A stretch of 64,000 bases of DNA from SURF-21 sp964529285 (GCA_964529285.1 CAZGWK010000001.1:62001-126000), one strand, 5' to 3'. Counted from the first letter of the stretch, positions 1 to 8,790 are shown. A program made the numbers and translations. Notes: a model not told the origin generated them from the letters alone.

Positions 1-1
1 G

Positions 2-652
2 CCTTATTCACAATTGCATGCCCTCCTGACGTCCCTGGGGGCGAGGGTAATCGCCATGGACCCGCGCCAGCACGACAGGGCCGTCTCGGTGATCAGCCAC
101 CTTCCGCATATCATGGCCATGTCACTGATGAACCTTGCGCTGGAACGTGCGGAGGAGTACCCACTGCTGCGGCTGGCGGCGGGGGGTTTTCGCGACATGA
201 CCCGCATCGCGGCATCGGATGCGGGCCTGTGGCTGGATATCCTCATGGAGAACCGCGAGGCGGTGGAGGAATCCCTGGAGGAATGCATGTCTGCCATGTC
301 CCGCATAAGGGAGTTGCTCGAAGAAGGAGAAGAGGAGCGCTTGGCGCGTTGGATGGAGAAAGCGAGCACCGGGAGGCAGAGCCTGGCGCCGGTCCTGGGC
401 GAATCGCTGGCCGGTTATTACAGCGTCGTCCTCGCGGTGGACGACCGCCCGGGCGTGATCAGCGACGTTACCCTCACCGTCGGTGAGATGGGAATCAACA
501 TAGACGATATCGAGCTCGTGCATCCCCTCGAGAGCGGGCAGGGACTGCTCAGGCTGACGGTATCGGGGGAGGAGACGGCGCTGCGCGTCACCGGCGCGCT
601 GAGAGAGAACGGTTATCGCGCCAATATGAGCAAGACGCTGGGAGGAGAATGA
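2..652 (+). CDS. tyrA: Prephenate dehydrogenase with C-terminal ACT domain (5' end outside window)
   Basis: This is the C-terminal 216 residues of a TyrA-type enzyme, which oxidatively decarboxylates prephenate to 4-hydroxyphenylpyruvate for tyrosine synthesis. The reading frame is open from the first bases of the window, so the NAD-binding domain lies upstream. The visible part starts in the helical dimerisation domain, with the family-typical HLPH segment and an AAGGFRDMTRIA helix. It ends with an ACT domain over roughly the last 80 residues (RPGVISDVTLTVGEMGINI), the usual site of feedback inhibition by tyrosine. The stop codon overlaps the start of aroA (ATGA), so the two shikimate-pathway genes are probably translationally coupled. 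Naming it TyrA rather than another ACT-containing dehydrogenase rests on the C-terminal domain and the aroA neighbour. Confidence 0.88.
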   Translation, partial: PYSQLHALLTSLGARVIAMDPRQHDRAVSVISHLPHIMAMSLMNLALERAEEYPLLRLAAGGFRDMTRIAASDAGLWLDILMENREAVEESLEECMSAMSRIRELLEEGEEERLARWMEKASTGRQSLAPVLGESLAGYYSVVLAVDDRPGVISDVTLTVGEMGINIDDIELVHPLESGQGLLRLTVSGEETALRVTGALRENGYRANMSKTLGGE

Positions 653-1935
653 TGGATGCCGCCTTCGGCGGAGCGAGACCGCTGCGGGGTGAAGTGACGG
701 TTCCCCCGGACAAGTCCATATCGCATCGCGCGGCGATACTGGGTGCCATGGCCGAGGGAAATACCGTCGCCAGGCATTTTCTCCTCTGCGACGATTGCAG
801 GTCAACGCTCGCGTGCCTCCGTTCGCTCGGGGTCGAGTGGGATCTGGACGGTGATACACTGACCGTGCGGGGGTATGGGCTGCAAAACTGGAAGCAAGCA
901 GAAAGAGAGCTCGATGCCGGGAACTCGGCCACCACTATGCGCATGCTGGCGGGTGCCCTGGCGGGGCGGCCTTTCAGCAGCGTTATAACGGGCGACGATT
1001 CTCTGCTCGCTCGCCCCATGCGCCGTATCATAGAGCCGCTGAGACGCATGGGTGCGGATATAACGGGTAGAGGGGACAACACCAGGCCTCCTCTGACCAT
1101 ACGGGGCGGAAAGCTCGAGGGCGTGGAACACCGCATGCAGGTGGAAAGCGCGCAGCTCAAATCGGCTCTACTGATGGCGGGCCTGCAGGCGGAAGGAGAG
1201 ACGCGCATCCTGGGCGGAAGGTCATCGCGAGACCACACGGAGAGGATGCTCCTGCTCATGGGCGCGGACCTTTCCTTTAGCGGCGAAGAAGAGATGACCA
1301 TAAGGGGTTCGTCACTGCAGGCGCGGGATCTGGATATTCCGGGAGATATATCCAGCGCGGCCTTCCTCATGGCCGCGGCGGCTACGGTAGCGGGATCTCG
1401 CCTGAAGCTGTCGGCGGTCGGCTTGAACCCCACGCGTGCCGGGTTCCTGTCCGCGCTAAACTCCATGGGGGCGCAGGTCATGGAATCCAATTACAGCGAG
1501 AAGGACAACGAACCGCGCGGTGACCTGGAGATAGGAGGAGCGCGGCTGAACGGCATGGAGGTGGAAGCTCGCTGCGTTCCCGCCCTGATAGACGAGATTC
1601 CGTTGCTGGCGGTGATGGGTTGCAGCGCTCGCGGCGAGACGTCGGTGAGGGGAGCGGCTGAGCTGCGGGTAAAGGAAAGCGACCGTATAGCGTCCATATG
1701 CGCGGAACTCGCGAAAATGGGCGCGGACATAACGGAAATGCCGGACGGGTTCGTGGTAAGAGGACCTGCCGCCCTGCGGGGGGCCCGGGTGGATTCGCAC
1801 GGGGATCACCGCATCGCCATGGCCCTGGCGGTAGCAGCGCTCGCAGCCGAGGGAGAGACCTTCGTCTCAGGGTGGGAATGCGTGAACGTATCTTTTCCCG
1901 GCTTCGAGAAGACGCTGCGCTCCCTTATGTCGTAA
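649..1935 (+). CDS. aroA: 3-phosphoshikimate 1-carboxyvinyltransferase (EPSP synthase)
   Basis: EPSP synthase of 428 residues, the normal length. It transfers the enolpyruvyl group of PEP to shikimate-3-phosphate, the sixth step of the chorismate pathway. The substrate-binding lysine and serine are in PPDKSISHR (residues 19-27). The PEP loop reads GNSATTMR (residues 91-98), and the C-terminal half carries KESDR and the DHRIAMALA motif. The residue matching E. coli Gly96 is Ala94, as in glyphosate-tolerant class II enzymes such as CP4; this comparison is from memory. The start is the first of two adjacent ATGs, preceded by GGAGGAG and overlapping the tyrA stop. A gap of about 100 bases separates it from cmk. 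Confidence 0.97.
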   Translation: MMDAAFGGARPLRGEVTVPPDKSISHRAAILGAMAEGNTVARHFLLCDDCRSTLACLRSLGVEWDLDGDTLTVRGYGLQNWKQAERELDAGNSATTMRMLAGALAGRPFSSVITGDDSLLARPMRRIIEPLRRMGADITGRGDNTRPPLTIRGGKLEGVEHRMQVESAQLKSALLMAGLQAEGETRILGGRSSRDHTERMLLLMGADLSFSGEEEMTIRGSSLQARDLDIPGDISSAAFLMAAAATVAGSRLKLSAVGLNPTRAGFLSALNSMGAQVMESNYSEKDNEPRGDLEIGGARLNGMEVEARCVPALIDEIPLLAVMGCSARGETSVRGAAELRVKESDRIASICAELAKMGADITEMPDGFVVRGPAALRGARVDSHGDHRIAMALAVAALAAEGETFVSGWECVNVSFPGFEKTLRSLMS

Positions 1936-2076
1936 TTGCCTCATGAAAGTCGTGCCATGTTCACTATGTGGCCTGCGATTTCAGCGAGAAAGTTGATCCA
2001 GCGGGCTCTTTCAAGGTGACGCATAAGGCACTATGATATTTTCATGGTCGAGAGAAAAGATAAGCGCACAGAGAAT

Positions 2077-2763
2077 ATGATCATAACCATCGACGGCCCC
2101 GCCGGGGCGGGAAAGAGCACGGTGGCCCAGAAGCTCGCCAGGCGCCTCCGCCTCGCTTACCTGGACACAGGGGCCATGTACCGCGCACTGACCCTGAGGG
2201 CCTTGCGTGACCGGATCGACCTGGACGACGAGGACAGGCTGGCATCCATTACGGCGAAAATGGATATGCGTATGGCGTACGCGCACCGCAGAAGGCCGCC
2301 CTACCGCATGATCATGGAGGGCGAGGACGTAACGGCGGCGATACGTTCCCGGGAGGTCTCCGCCCACGTGTCCCAAGTCTCCTCTCATCCCTGCGTGCGC
2401 AAGGAGATGGTGAGGAAACAGCGCCAGATCGCCAGTGATGGAGACATCGTGGTGGAGGGGAGGGACGTGGGCACGGTGGTGTTCCCGAAGGCCGAAATGA
2501 AGTTTTTCATCACCGCGTCTACAAGGGAAAGGGCACGCAGGCGTTACCGGGAGATGAAGAAGGATGGTTACGACGTTTCTCTGCAGACGATCCAGCAGGA
2601 GATGGTGCGGCGCGATCACCTCGACTCCACCCGCAAACACAATCCCCTCAAGCGCGCTCCCGATGCTCGCATAGTGGATACCACCGGCGAGAACGTCTCC
2701 CAGGTGGTGGGCAGGCTCATACGGATGGTAAGGGAACGTGCGCCGGCAGGTGAGACGAGTTGA
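2077..2763 (+). CDS. cmk: Cytidylate kinase
   Basis: CMP/dCMP kinase of about 228 residues that phosphorylates (d)CMP with ATP for nucleotide recycling. The P-loop GPAGAGKST lies at the N-terminus, followed by LAYLDTGAMYRA and the VVEGRDVGTVVFP segment typical of bacterial Cmk. The ATG at 2077 was chosen because it gives the usual MIITIDGPAG start. An in-frame ATG at 2044 would add 11 residues, and neither has a convincing Shine-Dalgarno sequence. TATGAT at 2032-2037 could be a -10 box that would make the 2044 start leaderless. The stop codon overlaps the TTG start of the downstream DUF512 gene. Confidence 0.95.
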   Translation: MIITIDGPAGAGKSTVAQKLARRLRLAYLDTGAMYRALTLRALRDRIDLDDEDRLASITAKMDMRMAYAHRRRPPYRMIMEGEDVTAAIRSREVSAHVSQVSSHPCVRKEMVRKQRQIASDGDIVVEGRDVGTVVFPKAEMKFFITASTRERARRRYREMKKDGYDVSLQTIQQEMVRRDHLDSTRKHNPLKRAPDARIVDTTGENVSQVVGRLIRMVRERAPAGETS

Positions 2764-4091
2764 GCCTGCGCCGCCGGAACTCTTCCCCCGCGAGGAAATG
2801 GAAACCTCCCAGGATAGTGGAGGTGCGCGCGGGATCACCATGCGAGGGAAGAGTGAGGCAGGGGGATCTCCTCCTGGAGCTCGACGGAAAGTCACCCCTG
2901 GATGTACTGGATTATATGCAGACCTCAGAGGAGAGGCGCGTGCATATGCGGTTGTTGCGGGAAGGCAGGACGATAACCTGCAAGGTGCGCAAGAGATGCG
3001 GGACCCCCCTGGGACTGGTCTTCGAGGAGGCGGTGTTTGACGGGGTGCGCACCTGCCGCAACAGTTGCATATTCTGTTTCGTGGACCAGATGCCGCCGGG
3101 GCTCAGGCGGTCACTGTATATAAAGGACGACGATTACCGGCTGTCGTTTTATTACGGCAACTTCATCACCCTTAACAACCTCACGCGTGCGGATCTGCAA
3201 AGGATAACCAGGCTGCGCATTTCGCCACTTTACGTATCGCTGCATGCGACAGATCCCGCACTGCGCTCGCAGATCATGGGGGGTGGCGCGGAAGAGGGCC
3301 TGGCGGCACTGAAGACGTTGCTGGATAGCGGGATCGAGGTCCACCTGCAGGTCGTACTGTGTCCCGGCATCAACGACGGTGAAGCACTGCGACATACCAT
3401 GCGGGACGTCTTGCGAACCTACCCGGCCGCTTCCCTGGCCGTGGTCCCGGTGGGGCTGACCGCTCAAGCAAGGCGGTTGCCGCAAGAGATCGTGCCTCCC
3501 GACCGGAAGGACGCGTTGCTGGCGCTCGAAGCGGTGGAGGAGTACCAGAAGCTTTCGCTTGGGGAAAAAGGCAGGCGGATCTTTTTCGCGTCGGACGAAC
3601 TCTATGTAATGGCAGAGAGGGGGTTCCCCAGCGAGGAAGAGTACGAAGGATACCCGCAACTGGAGAACGGAGTGGGAATGGCGAGAAAGTTCGCCGCAGA
3701 AGCGTTGGCGGAGTGCGGCGGCGGAGGAACGTGCGGGCCGCCGTCGCGCGGCGTGATAACGGGTGAAGCTGGCGAAGTGGTCATGCGGGAAGTGACCGGC
3801 AGAGCCGGCATCGAGGGCCTGGAAGTAGTCAGCGTACGTAACCGTCTACTGGGCGGGACGGTAAGCGTGACCGCGCTCTTGGGGGGAGCGGATATCATGG
3901 CAGCGTTGTTGGAGAGGAAGTCATCAGTGCGCGAGTTTCTCATCCCCGACAATATGCTCAGAGAGGGTTCGTTCTTGGACGATCTCACGCCCGCCGACGT
4001 AGAACGGGCAACCGGCTGCCACCTCATACCCGTACAGGTGGACGGAGCCGAGTTCGCGCGGAAGTTGCATGCAAGTAAAGGAGCGGAATGA
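2760..4091 (+). CDS. DUF512 family protein: PDZ-like domain plus radical-SAM-type Fe-S site
   Basis: Protein of 443 residues. A PDZ-like domain (about residues 15-80, with GSPCEGRVRQGDLLLELDG) is followed by a radical-SAM-like region with a CxxxCxxC cluster at Cys99, Cys103 and Cys106, then FVDQMPPGLRRSLYIKDDDY and LSFYYGNFITL. This order is diagnostic of the DUF512 family, which often sits beside der in bacterial genomes. No reaction is established for the family. An iron-sulfur enzyme, perhaps acting on cell-envelope or ribosome-linked substrates, is inference only. The TTG start overlaps the cmk stop codon and the stop overlaps the der start, so cmk, this gene and der appear to form one coupled transcript. 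Confidence 0.9.
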   Translation: MSLRRRNSSPARKWKPPRIVEVRAGSPCEGRVRQGDLLLELDGKSPLDVLDYMQTSEERRVHMRLLREGRTITCKVRKRCGTPLGLVFEEAVFDGVRTCRNSCIFCFVDQMPPGLRRSLYIKDDDYRLSFYYGNFITLNNLTRADLQRITRLRISPLYVSLHATDPALRSQIMGGGAEEGLAALKTLLDSGIEVHLQVVLCPGINDGEALRHTMRDVLRTYPAASLAVVPVGLTAQARRLPQEIVPPDRKDALLALEAVEEYQKLSLGEKGRRIFFASDELYVMAERGFPSEEEYEGYPQLENGVGMARKFAAEALAECGGGGTCGPPSRGVITGEAGEVVMREVTGRAGIEGLEVVSVRNRLLGGTVSVTALLGGADIMAALLERKSSVREFLIPDNMLREGSFLDDLTPADVERATGCHLIPVQVDGAEFARKLHASKGAE

Positions 4092-5431
4092 TGGTATCCA
4101 GCCAGCCCCTGGTTGCCGTGGTAGGAAGGCCCAACGTGGGCAAATCAACCATGGTAAACCGTCTCGTCGAAAAAGGAGACGCCATAGTCGAGAAGGACCC
4201 CGGGGTTACCCGAGACCGCAATTACTTCACTGCCACGTGGAGAGGAAGGGATTTCGTAATCGTCGATACCGGAGGTCTGGACCCGGCAGCCGAGGAGAAG
4301 CTGGCAAAGGCGATCGGAAGGCAGGCCCTGCAGGCGGTGGACGAAGCCGACCTGGTGCTGATGATGGTGGACGCCTCACAAGGCATCACGGCCGCCGACG
4401 AGGAGGTAGCCCAAGCCCTGCGAAGAAGCGGCAAACCCGTTATCCTCGCCGCGAACAAAGTGGACAATCAACGCCAGGAGGATGAAGCGGTTGAATGGTA
4501 TTCACTGGGGATGGGAGAACCGTGGCCGGTCTCTGCCATGCACGGACGCAACATAGGCGATCTTCTGGATGCCGTGGTGGAAAACCTACCGCAGGCGCCG
4601 GGGGAAGAGCAGGAGGAAAATAAGGAGACGGTGGTGGCCATAGTCGGCAGGCCTAACGTGGGAAAATCCACGCTTTTCAACCGCCTCATCAGAGAAGAAC
4701 GTTCCATAATCAGCGATCTTCCGGGCACCACCAGGGACGCGGTGGACACGGTGCTGGAAGCAGGCGGCACCACATACCGATTCATAGATACGGCAGGGTG
4801 GCGCAAGCGAACCAAGATAAAGGAGGACGTGGAGTTTTACAGCCAGGTAAGGGTGTGGAGGGCGATAGACCGGGCCCAGGTGATCCTGCTGGTGATCGAC
4901 GCATCCCAGGGGGTAACCGAACAGGACCAGAGGATTGCCACACGCGTCAAGGACGACGGCCGCGCCTGTGCCGTGATCTTGAACAAGTGGGACCAGGTGA
5001 AAGCGGCGGGAAATGCGCGGCCGGCCTACGAGGAGGCAATGGAAAAACTTCACTTCGTATCCTATGCGCCGTTTCTGCGTGTGAGCGCCTTGACAGGTCT
5101 GGGAGTGACTCGCCTGCTGCCGGTCGTGGACCGCGTCAAGCGCTCATGGGGATCCAGGATACAGACCTCGCACCTCAACGAGCTGCTGCAGCGCGTACTC
5201 TCTCAGACGACGACGCCCGCTCGCAGGGGTAAACGCCTGCAGGTATATTACCTCACGCAGGTGAGGACCGCGCCGCCGCAGTTCGTCTTCTTCGTAAACA
5301 GGCCAGACCTCTCCAGCCCCGCCTTCGAACGGTTTCTCGAGAGAAAGATCAGGGAGACCTTTTGTTTCGAAGGCTCCCCGATAAGAGTCGTATTGCGCTC
5401 ACGACGAGCGATGGAAAAAAGAATGCCCTGA
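4088..5431 (+). CDS. der: Ribosome biogenesis GTPase Der (EngA)
   Basis: Tandem-GTPase of 447 residues required for maturation of the 50S ribosomal subunit. The two G domains each carry a GRPNVGKST P-loop (near residues 13 and 187). Matching DTGG/DTAGWRKR switch II and NKVD/NKWD specificity motifs follow, and the C-terminus has the KH-like RNA-binding domain. The length is normal. Two ATGs lie in a row after the AAGGAGCG ribosome binding site, the first overlapping the stop of the preceding gene. A GC-rich hairpin about 100 bases after the stop may end the transcript. Confidence 0.98.
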   Translation: MMVSSQPLVAVVGRPNVGKSTMVNRLVEKGDAIVEKDPGVTRDRNYFTATWRGRDFVIVDTGGLDPAAEEKLAKAIGRQALQAVDEADLVLMMVDASQGITAADEEVAQALRRSGKPVILAANKVDNQRQEDEAVEWYSLGMGEPWPVSAMHGRNIGDLLDAVVENLPQAPGEEQEENKETVVAIVGRPNVGKSTLFNRLIREERSIISDLPGTTRDAVDTVLEAGGTTYRFIDTAGWRKRTKIKEDVEFYSQVRVWRAIDRAQVILLVIDASQGVTEQDQRIATRVKDDGRACAVILNKWDQVKAAGNARPAYEEAMEKLHFVSYAPFLRVSALTGLGVTRLLPVVDRVKRSWGSRIQTSHLNELLQRVLSQTTTPARRGKRLQVYYLTQVRTAPPQFVFFVNRPDLSSPAFERFLERKIRETFCFEGSPIRVVLRSRRAMEKRMP

Positions 5432-5532
5432 TCGCCAAACCACCGTCATCCGCAACCCGAGAGCTCCGCCATGTAAGCTGCGTGCACCGCATGCCTTGTA
5501 ACGGAACTCTGCAGCCTGCAACGATACCCCTG

Positions 5533-5553
5533 CCCGGCGCACCCCGCCGGGTT
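5533..5553 (+). terminator. Possible terminator hairpin after der
   Basis: A perfect 7-bp stem, CCCGGCG/CGCCGGG, with a 5-base loop is followed by only TTAAT rather than a full U-tract. It sits between der and plsY, just before a candidate promoter. It may act as a weak or attenuating terminator. Confidence 0.4.
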
Positions 5554-5557
5554 AATG

Positions 5558-5566
5558 TGATATATT
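5558..5566 (+). promoter_or_regulatory. Extended -10 promoter for plsY-gpsA
   Basis: TGATATATT matches an extended -10 element (TGn plus a TATAAT-like hexamer). It lies about 60 bases before the plsY start and just after a hairpin that may close the previous transcript. No good -35 hexamer is visible. Confidence 0.4.
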
Positions 5567-5623
5567 CTACGAAATATCCTCTGGGCAGTATAAGGATGGA
5601 AGTACAAGGAACGGAGAGGTGGC

Positions 5624-6268
5624 TTGGAACTTGCCGTAAAGGCTGCTTTGTGGATAGTAGCCAGCTACGTCATTGGATCGATACCGTTTGGATTGCTCGT
5701 CAGCAGGTTGCTGTTCAAGCAGGATCTGCGCAAGCTCGGGTCGGGCAATATCGGCGCCACCAACGTACTGCGCAATTTCGGGGCGCAGCCGTTCGTGGCG
5801 GTGATGATGCTGGACATGGGAAAAGGGATAGCGGCGGTGGCGATCGGGAGGGCCATGGGACTGGGCCCCAGCCTGTCGCTCCTGGCAGGCCTGGCGTCAA
5901 TAATAGGACACAACTGGAGTATCTTCCTGGGCTTCAAGGGCGGCAAGGGCATCGCCACGAGCGGCGGGGTCATCATTGCGGCATACCCCTGGCAGGTGAC
6001 ACTGTTGGTGATCGGGGTCTTCGTATTGCTGGTCCTGGCCACGCGGATAATGTCCATCGCTTCCATCGCCGCGGCAATTGCCTTTCCCGTCTCCGCAGCC
6101 ATCGTCCTGTGGGAAGATATGGGAGAATACTGGTCTTATATCGCGATAGCCGTGCTGGCATGTTGCTTTGCCGTCTATAAGCACAGGGAAAACATCAAAC
6201 GCCTGATGAAGGGCGAGGAACCGAAGATAAGATCGCGGAAGCCATCCAACGAGGGAGCGGGAACGTGA
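5624..6268 (+). CDS. plsY: Glycerol-3-phosphate acyltransferase PlsY
   Basis: Integral membrane acyltransferase of 214 residues that uses acyl-phosphate to acylate sn-glycerol-3-phosphate, the first step of phospholipid synthesis. The signatures GSIPFGLLVSR, LGSGNIGATNVLR, HNWSIFLGFKGGKGIATSGG and a C-terminal RHRENIKRL-like segment (here KHRENIKRL) are present, with five or so membrane helices. The start is TTG at 5624, with GGAGAGG in the right position. The stop overlaps the GTG start of gpsA, which makes the shared substrate glycerol-3-phosphate, so the pair is functionally and translationally linked. Confidence 0.96.
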   Translation: MELAVKAALWIVASYVIGSIPFGLLVSRLLFKQDLRKLGSGNIGATNVLRNFGAQPFVAVMMLDMGKGIAAVAIGRAMGLGPSLSLLAGLASIIGHNWSIFLGFKGGKGIATSGGVIIAAYPWQVTLLVIGVFVLLVLATRIMSIASIAAAIAFPVSAAIVLWEDMGEYWSYIAIAVLACCFAVYKHRENIKRLMKGEEPKIRSRKPSNEGAGT

Positions 6269-7290
6269 AGGCGAGCGTGTTAGGTTCGGGCAGTTGGGGG
6301 ACCGCGATGGCGGCCCACCTCGCTTTAAGCGGCCACCAGGTGAACGTGTGGGCCAGGGAGCCCGAGGTCGTCGAAGGCATAAACCGGGGTAACAGAAACC
6401 CCCTGTTCCTCAACGATGTCCAACTGCCAGCGAGCATAGATGCTCATGACGACCTCGCAGGGGCTCTGCGGGGATCGCAGCTGGTAGTAATGGCGGTTCC
6501 CTCGCGCTGGACCAGGGATGTGGTGCGTGCCGCCTGCGCTCATATCCCGCGCGATGCAGCCGTCCTGAACCTCGCCAAAGGCTTCGATTACGCGTCGAAT
6601 CGGCGGCTGTCGGAGGCTATCGCGGAGGAGTTGGGCCGGCAGGGCGGGGTCGCGGTCCTCTCAGGACCCAACCACGCAGAAGAGGTGGCGAGGCAGATTC
6701 CCAGCGCCACCGTCATCGCGTCGCGGGACCAGGAATTGTCCCGCAGCCTGCAGTCTTCTCTAAGCTCCTCCTACTTGCGCGTATATACTAACAGCGACAT
6801 CGTGGGGGTGGAAGTCGGGGGAGCCTACAAGAACGTCATCGCCTTGGCAGCGGGCATGCTGGACGGCCTGGGCATGGGTGACAACACCAAGGCGACGCTG
6901 ATCACCCGCGGACTGGCCGAGATGGCGCGTTTTGGCAGCGCCCTGGGGGCCAACCCCATCACCTTTTCCGGACTGAGCGGTATCGGGGACCTCATGGTAA
7001 CCTGCATCAGCAGACATTCCCGCAACCGCGGTTACGGCGAAAAGCTGGGAGCGGGCGGTTCTCCGAACGCCGTCCTCGCGGAGACCAGGATGGTAGTGGA
7101 GGGCGTATTCGCTACTCGCGCGGTAATCGCCATGGCAGGAGATCTTGGGGTGGAGACACCCATAGCGAGGGGCGTATACGCCGTCCTGCAGGAGAAAGCC
7201 TCGCCGGGGGAAATGCTAGAGAGATTGATGACCCGGCGCCTGAAAGACGAGACGGAGGAGTCTCTCTACCGGGATTTTCTGCTGAAGTAA
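6265..7290 (+). CDS. gpsA: NAD(P)-dependent glycerol-3-phosphate dehydrogenase
   Basis: GpsA of 341 residues reduces dihydroxyacetone phosphate to sn-glycerol-3-phosphate, supplying PlsY. The N-terminal Rossmann motif is GSGSWGTAMA. The catalytic-lysine region is EVGGAYKNVIALAAG, and the C-terminal helical domain holds the substrate-binding NTKATLITRGLAEMARFG segment. The GTG start overlaps the plsY stop (GTGA), so its own ribosome binding site lies inside plsY (GAGGGAGCGG). Confidence 0.97.
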   Translation: MKASVLGSGSWGTAMAAHLALSGHQVNVWAREPEVVEGINRGNRNPLFLNDVQLPASIDAHDDLAGALRGSQLVVMAVPSRWTRDVVRAACAHIPRDAAVLNLAKGFDYASNRRLSEAIAEELGRQGGVAVLSGPNHAEEVARQIPSATVIASRDQELSRSLQSSLSSSYLRVYTNSDIVGVEVGGAYKNVIALAAGMLDGLGMGDNTKATLITRGLAEMARFGSALGANPITFSGLSGIGDLMVTCISRHSRNRGYGEKLGAGGSPNAVLAETRMVVEGVFATRAVIAMAGDLGVETPIARGVYAVLQEKASPGEMLERLMTRRLKDETEESLYRDFLLK

Positions 7291-7415
7291 GGGGCCACGA
7301 CCCTCTCATCAGCCGTTTTATCAACCCACTACATGATCTGTGCAACAGGCTGACCCCCGGCCGTGCTGTCACCCTCACCGGATAGAATTTACTCGCGTGA
7401 TGAGGAGGTATATCC

Positions 7416-8093
7416 ATGCGTAAGTTGCTGTTCGGCGCGATATTAATTTTGGCCCTGCTCCTTGCCGCGGAGGTAGGGATAACCCTGCTCAGCCAGCACG
7501 GCATGGAGAGGGCCTTGAGCGCGCAGTACGAACTCCCCCCCAGCCTGACGGTGAGCATCAACTCTTTTCCCTACCTGATCAGCCTGGCCAGGAATCACCT
7601 AGCCGAACTGCAGCTCGTCTGGGATGCAGAGCTGCAGTATCAGGCGTCCGAGGGCGCGGTTGCGGATATCCCATATGCCGGCCGGCTTAACATGTATGAC
7701 GTGGAACTGAATATGACGTCGCTGCTAAAGGGCAGGCTCGAGATACGCAACATATCGCGGTTGAAGGCATTTATCTATCTGGAGGTAAAAGACCTCAACG
7801 AAGCCCTCGGCATATCTGACGGCGGCTTTTTCATCGAAGATGAAAGGGTATTCACCTTTGCGGGTGGCGAAAAGGCTCAATACAGGGTCAAGGTAACGGG
7901 TCAATTTACCTTGTCCCTGGTACCACTCAACGCTTATATGCAAACTCAAGCTTTACCTGCAAACAATGAATATCAGGTCCAGACCGTCGTTTTCATGAGC
8001 CTTCCCATGGAATCTGAGCTCAGTTACGCCAGCATAGAAGGGGATAAGGTGGTTTTAGCGATCTCTATACCCATGTGGGAGGGTTATCTCTGA
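7416..8093 (+). CDS. LmeA-like (DUF2993) phospholipid-binding protein
   Basis: Protein of 225 residues with an N-terminal hydrophobic segment (about residues 5-22), which is a signal peptide or membrane anchor. The rest has the pattern of the DUF2993/LmeA family: an INSFPYL segment after the anchor and an amphipathic beta-rich body (MYDVELNMTSLLKGRLEIRN). LmeA in mycobacteria is a periplasmic lipid-binding protein involved in lipomannan elongation; the function here is unknown. The family is mostly actinobacterial, so this gene helps place the organism. The ribosome binding site GAGGAGG is well placed before ATG 7416. The gene stands alone between gpsA and the nrdR promoter. Confidence 0.75.
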   Translation: MRKLLFGAILILALLLAAEVGITLLSQHGMERALSAQYELPPSLTVSINSFPYLISLARNHLAELQLVWDAELQYQASEGAVADIPYAGRLNMYDVELNMTSLLKGRLEIRNISRLKAFIYLEVKDLNEALGISDGGFFIEDERVFTFAGGEKAQYRVKVTGQFTLSLVPLNAYMQTQALPANNEYQVQTVVFMSLPMESELSYASIEGDKVVLAISIPMWEGYL

Positions 8094-8214
8094 TTCTCTT
8101 GAGTGCGGATTAAAGAATAAACCTTTAAGTGACTGTTGATGAGAGGTCTATACAACAAGTCTTAACGTAAGGTAAAAAGATAGTTATAAAGTTGGGTTAT
8201 TTACCTAAAAACCC

Positions 8215-8244
8215 TTGACAACGCAACATTTAGTGTTTTATAGT
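8215..8244 (+). promoter_or_regulatory. Sigma-A-type promoter of the nrdR-nrdD operon
   Basis: TTGACA (8215-8220) is a perfect -35 box. TATAGT at 8239-8244, 18 bases later, is a good -10 box. An NrdR-box-like sequence fills the spacer, so a bound repressor would block RNA polymerase. The predicted transcript start is near 8250, about 45 bases before the nrdR ATG. Confidence 0.75.
8221..8236 (+). promoter_or_regulatory. NrdR box 1 (inside the promoter spacer)
   Basis: ACGCAACATTTAGTGT matches the NrdR-box consensus (acaCwAtATaTwGtgt, recalled from memory) at 13 of 16 positions. It lies between the -35 and -10 elements. NrdR is encoded directly downstream, which implies autoregulation. Confidence 0.65.
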
Positions 8245-8253
8245 CAGTTTTAA

Positions 8254-8269
8254 GCACAAGATGTAGATT
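8254..8269 (+). promoter_or_regulatory. NrdR box 2
   Basis: GCACAAGATGTAGATT matches the NrdR-box consensus at 11 of 16 positions, including most of the CwAtATaTwG core. Its start is 33 bases from the start of box 1, close to the roughly three-helical-turn spacing known for paired NrdR boxes. Confidence 0.5.
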
Positions 8270-8295
8270 ATTCTGTTTGGGGGAGGGATTACGAT

Positions 8296-8760
8296 ATGAG
8301 ATGTCCCTATTGCGGGAACCCGGACAGCAAAGTTATAGACTCTCGAGGTGCGGAAAACGGGCAGGTGATCAGGCGAAGAAGAGAATGCAAGAACTGCAGT
8401 AAAAGGTTTACGACTTTTGAGAGGTTCGAGCAGTTCCCGGTAGCGGTGATCAAGAGAAATGGAGACAAAGAGCCTTACAAGCGGGAAAAGATACTCACTG
8501 GGTTGCGCAAGGCTTTCGAGAAAAGACCAGTGACCAGCCATGAAATAGAGAACCTGGCAAACGAGATCGAATCGGAGCTGAGGGCCGAGGGGAAGAAAGA
8601 GATCCCGGCAAGCCAGATAGGCATGGCGGTTCTGAAGAAGCTCAAGGAGATCGACGAGGTCGCATATCTCAGGTTCGCCTCGGTATATAAAGACTTCAAG
8701 AATATCACTGAATTCCAAAGCGAGCTGGGGCAACTGCTGAAAAAGAAAGACGATGTTTAA
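8296..8760 (+). CDS. nrdR: Transcriptional repressor NrdR
   Basis: NrdR of 154 residues, the normal length. It has an N-terminal zinc ribbon (MRCPYCG ... CKNCSKRFTTFER) and an ATP-cone (about residues 49-139, beginning VIKRNGDKEPYKREKI) that senses ATP/dATP. In other bacteria it represses ribonucleotide reductase genes by binding paired NrdR boxes. Two such boxes lie in the promoter just upstream, and the anaerobic reductase gene nrdD follows 30 bases after the stop, so the target here is almost certainly this operon. The ribosome binding site GGGGGAGGG precedes ATG 8296. Confidence 0.97.
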   Translation: MRCPYCGNPDSKVIDSRGAENGQVIRRRRECKNCSKRFTTFERFEQFPVAVIKRNGDKEPYKREKILTGLRKAFEKRPVTSHEIENLANEIESELRAEGKKEIPASQIGMAVLKKLKEIDEVAYLRFASVYKDFKNITEFQSELGQLLKKKDDV

Positions 8761-8790
8761 AATCATCCGCGATCGAGAGGGGGTCAAGTC

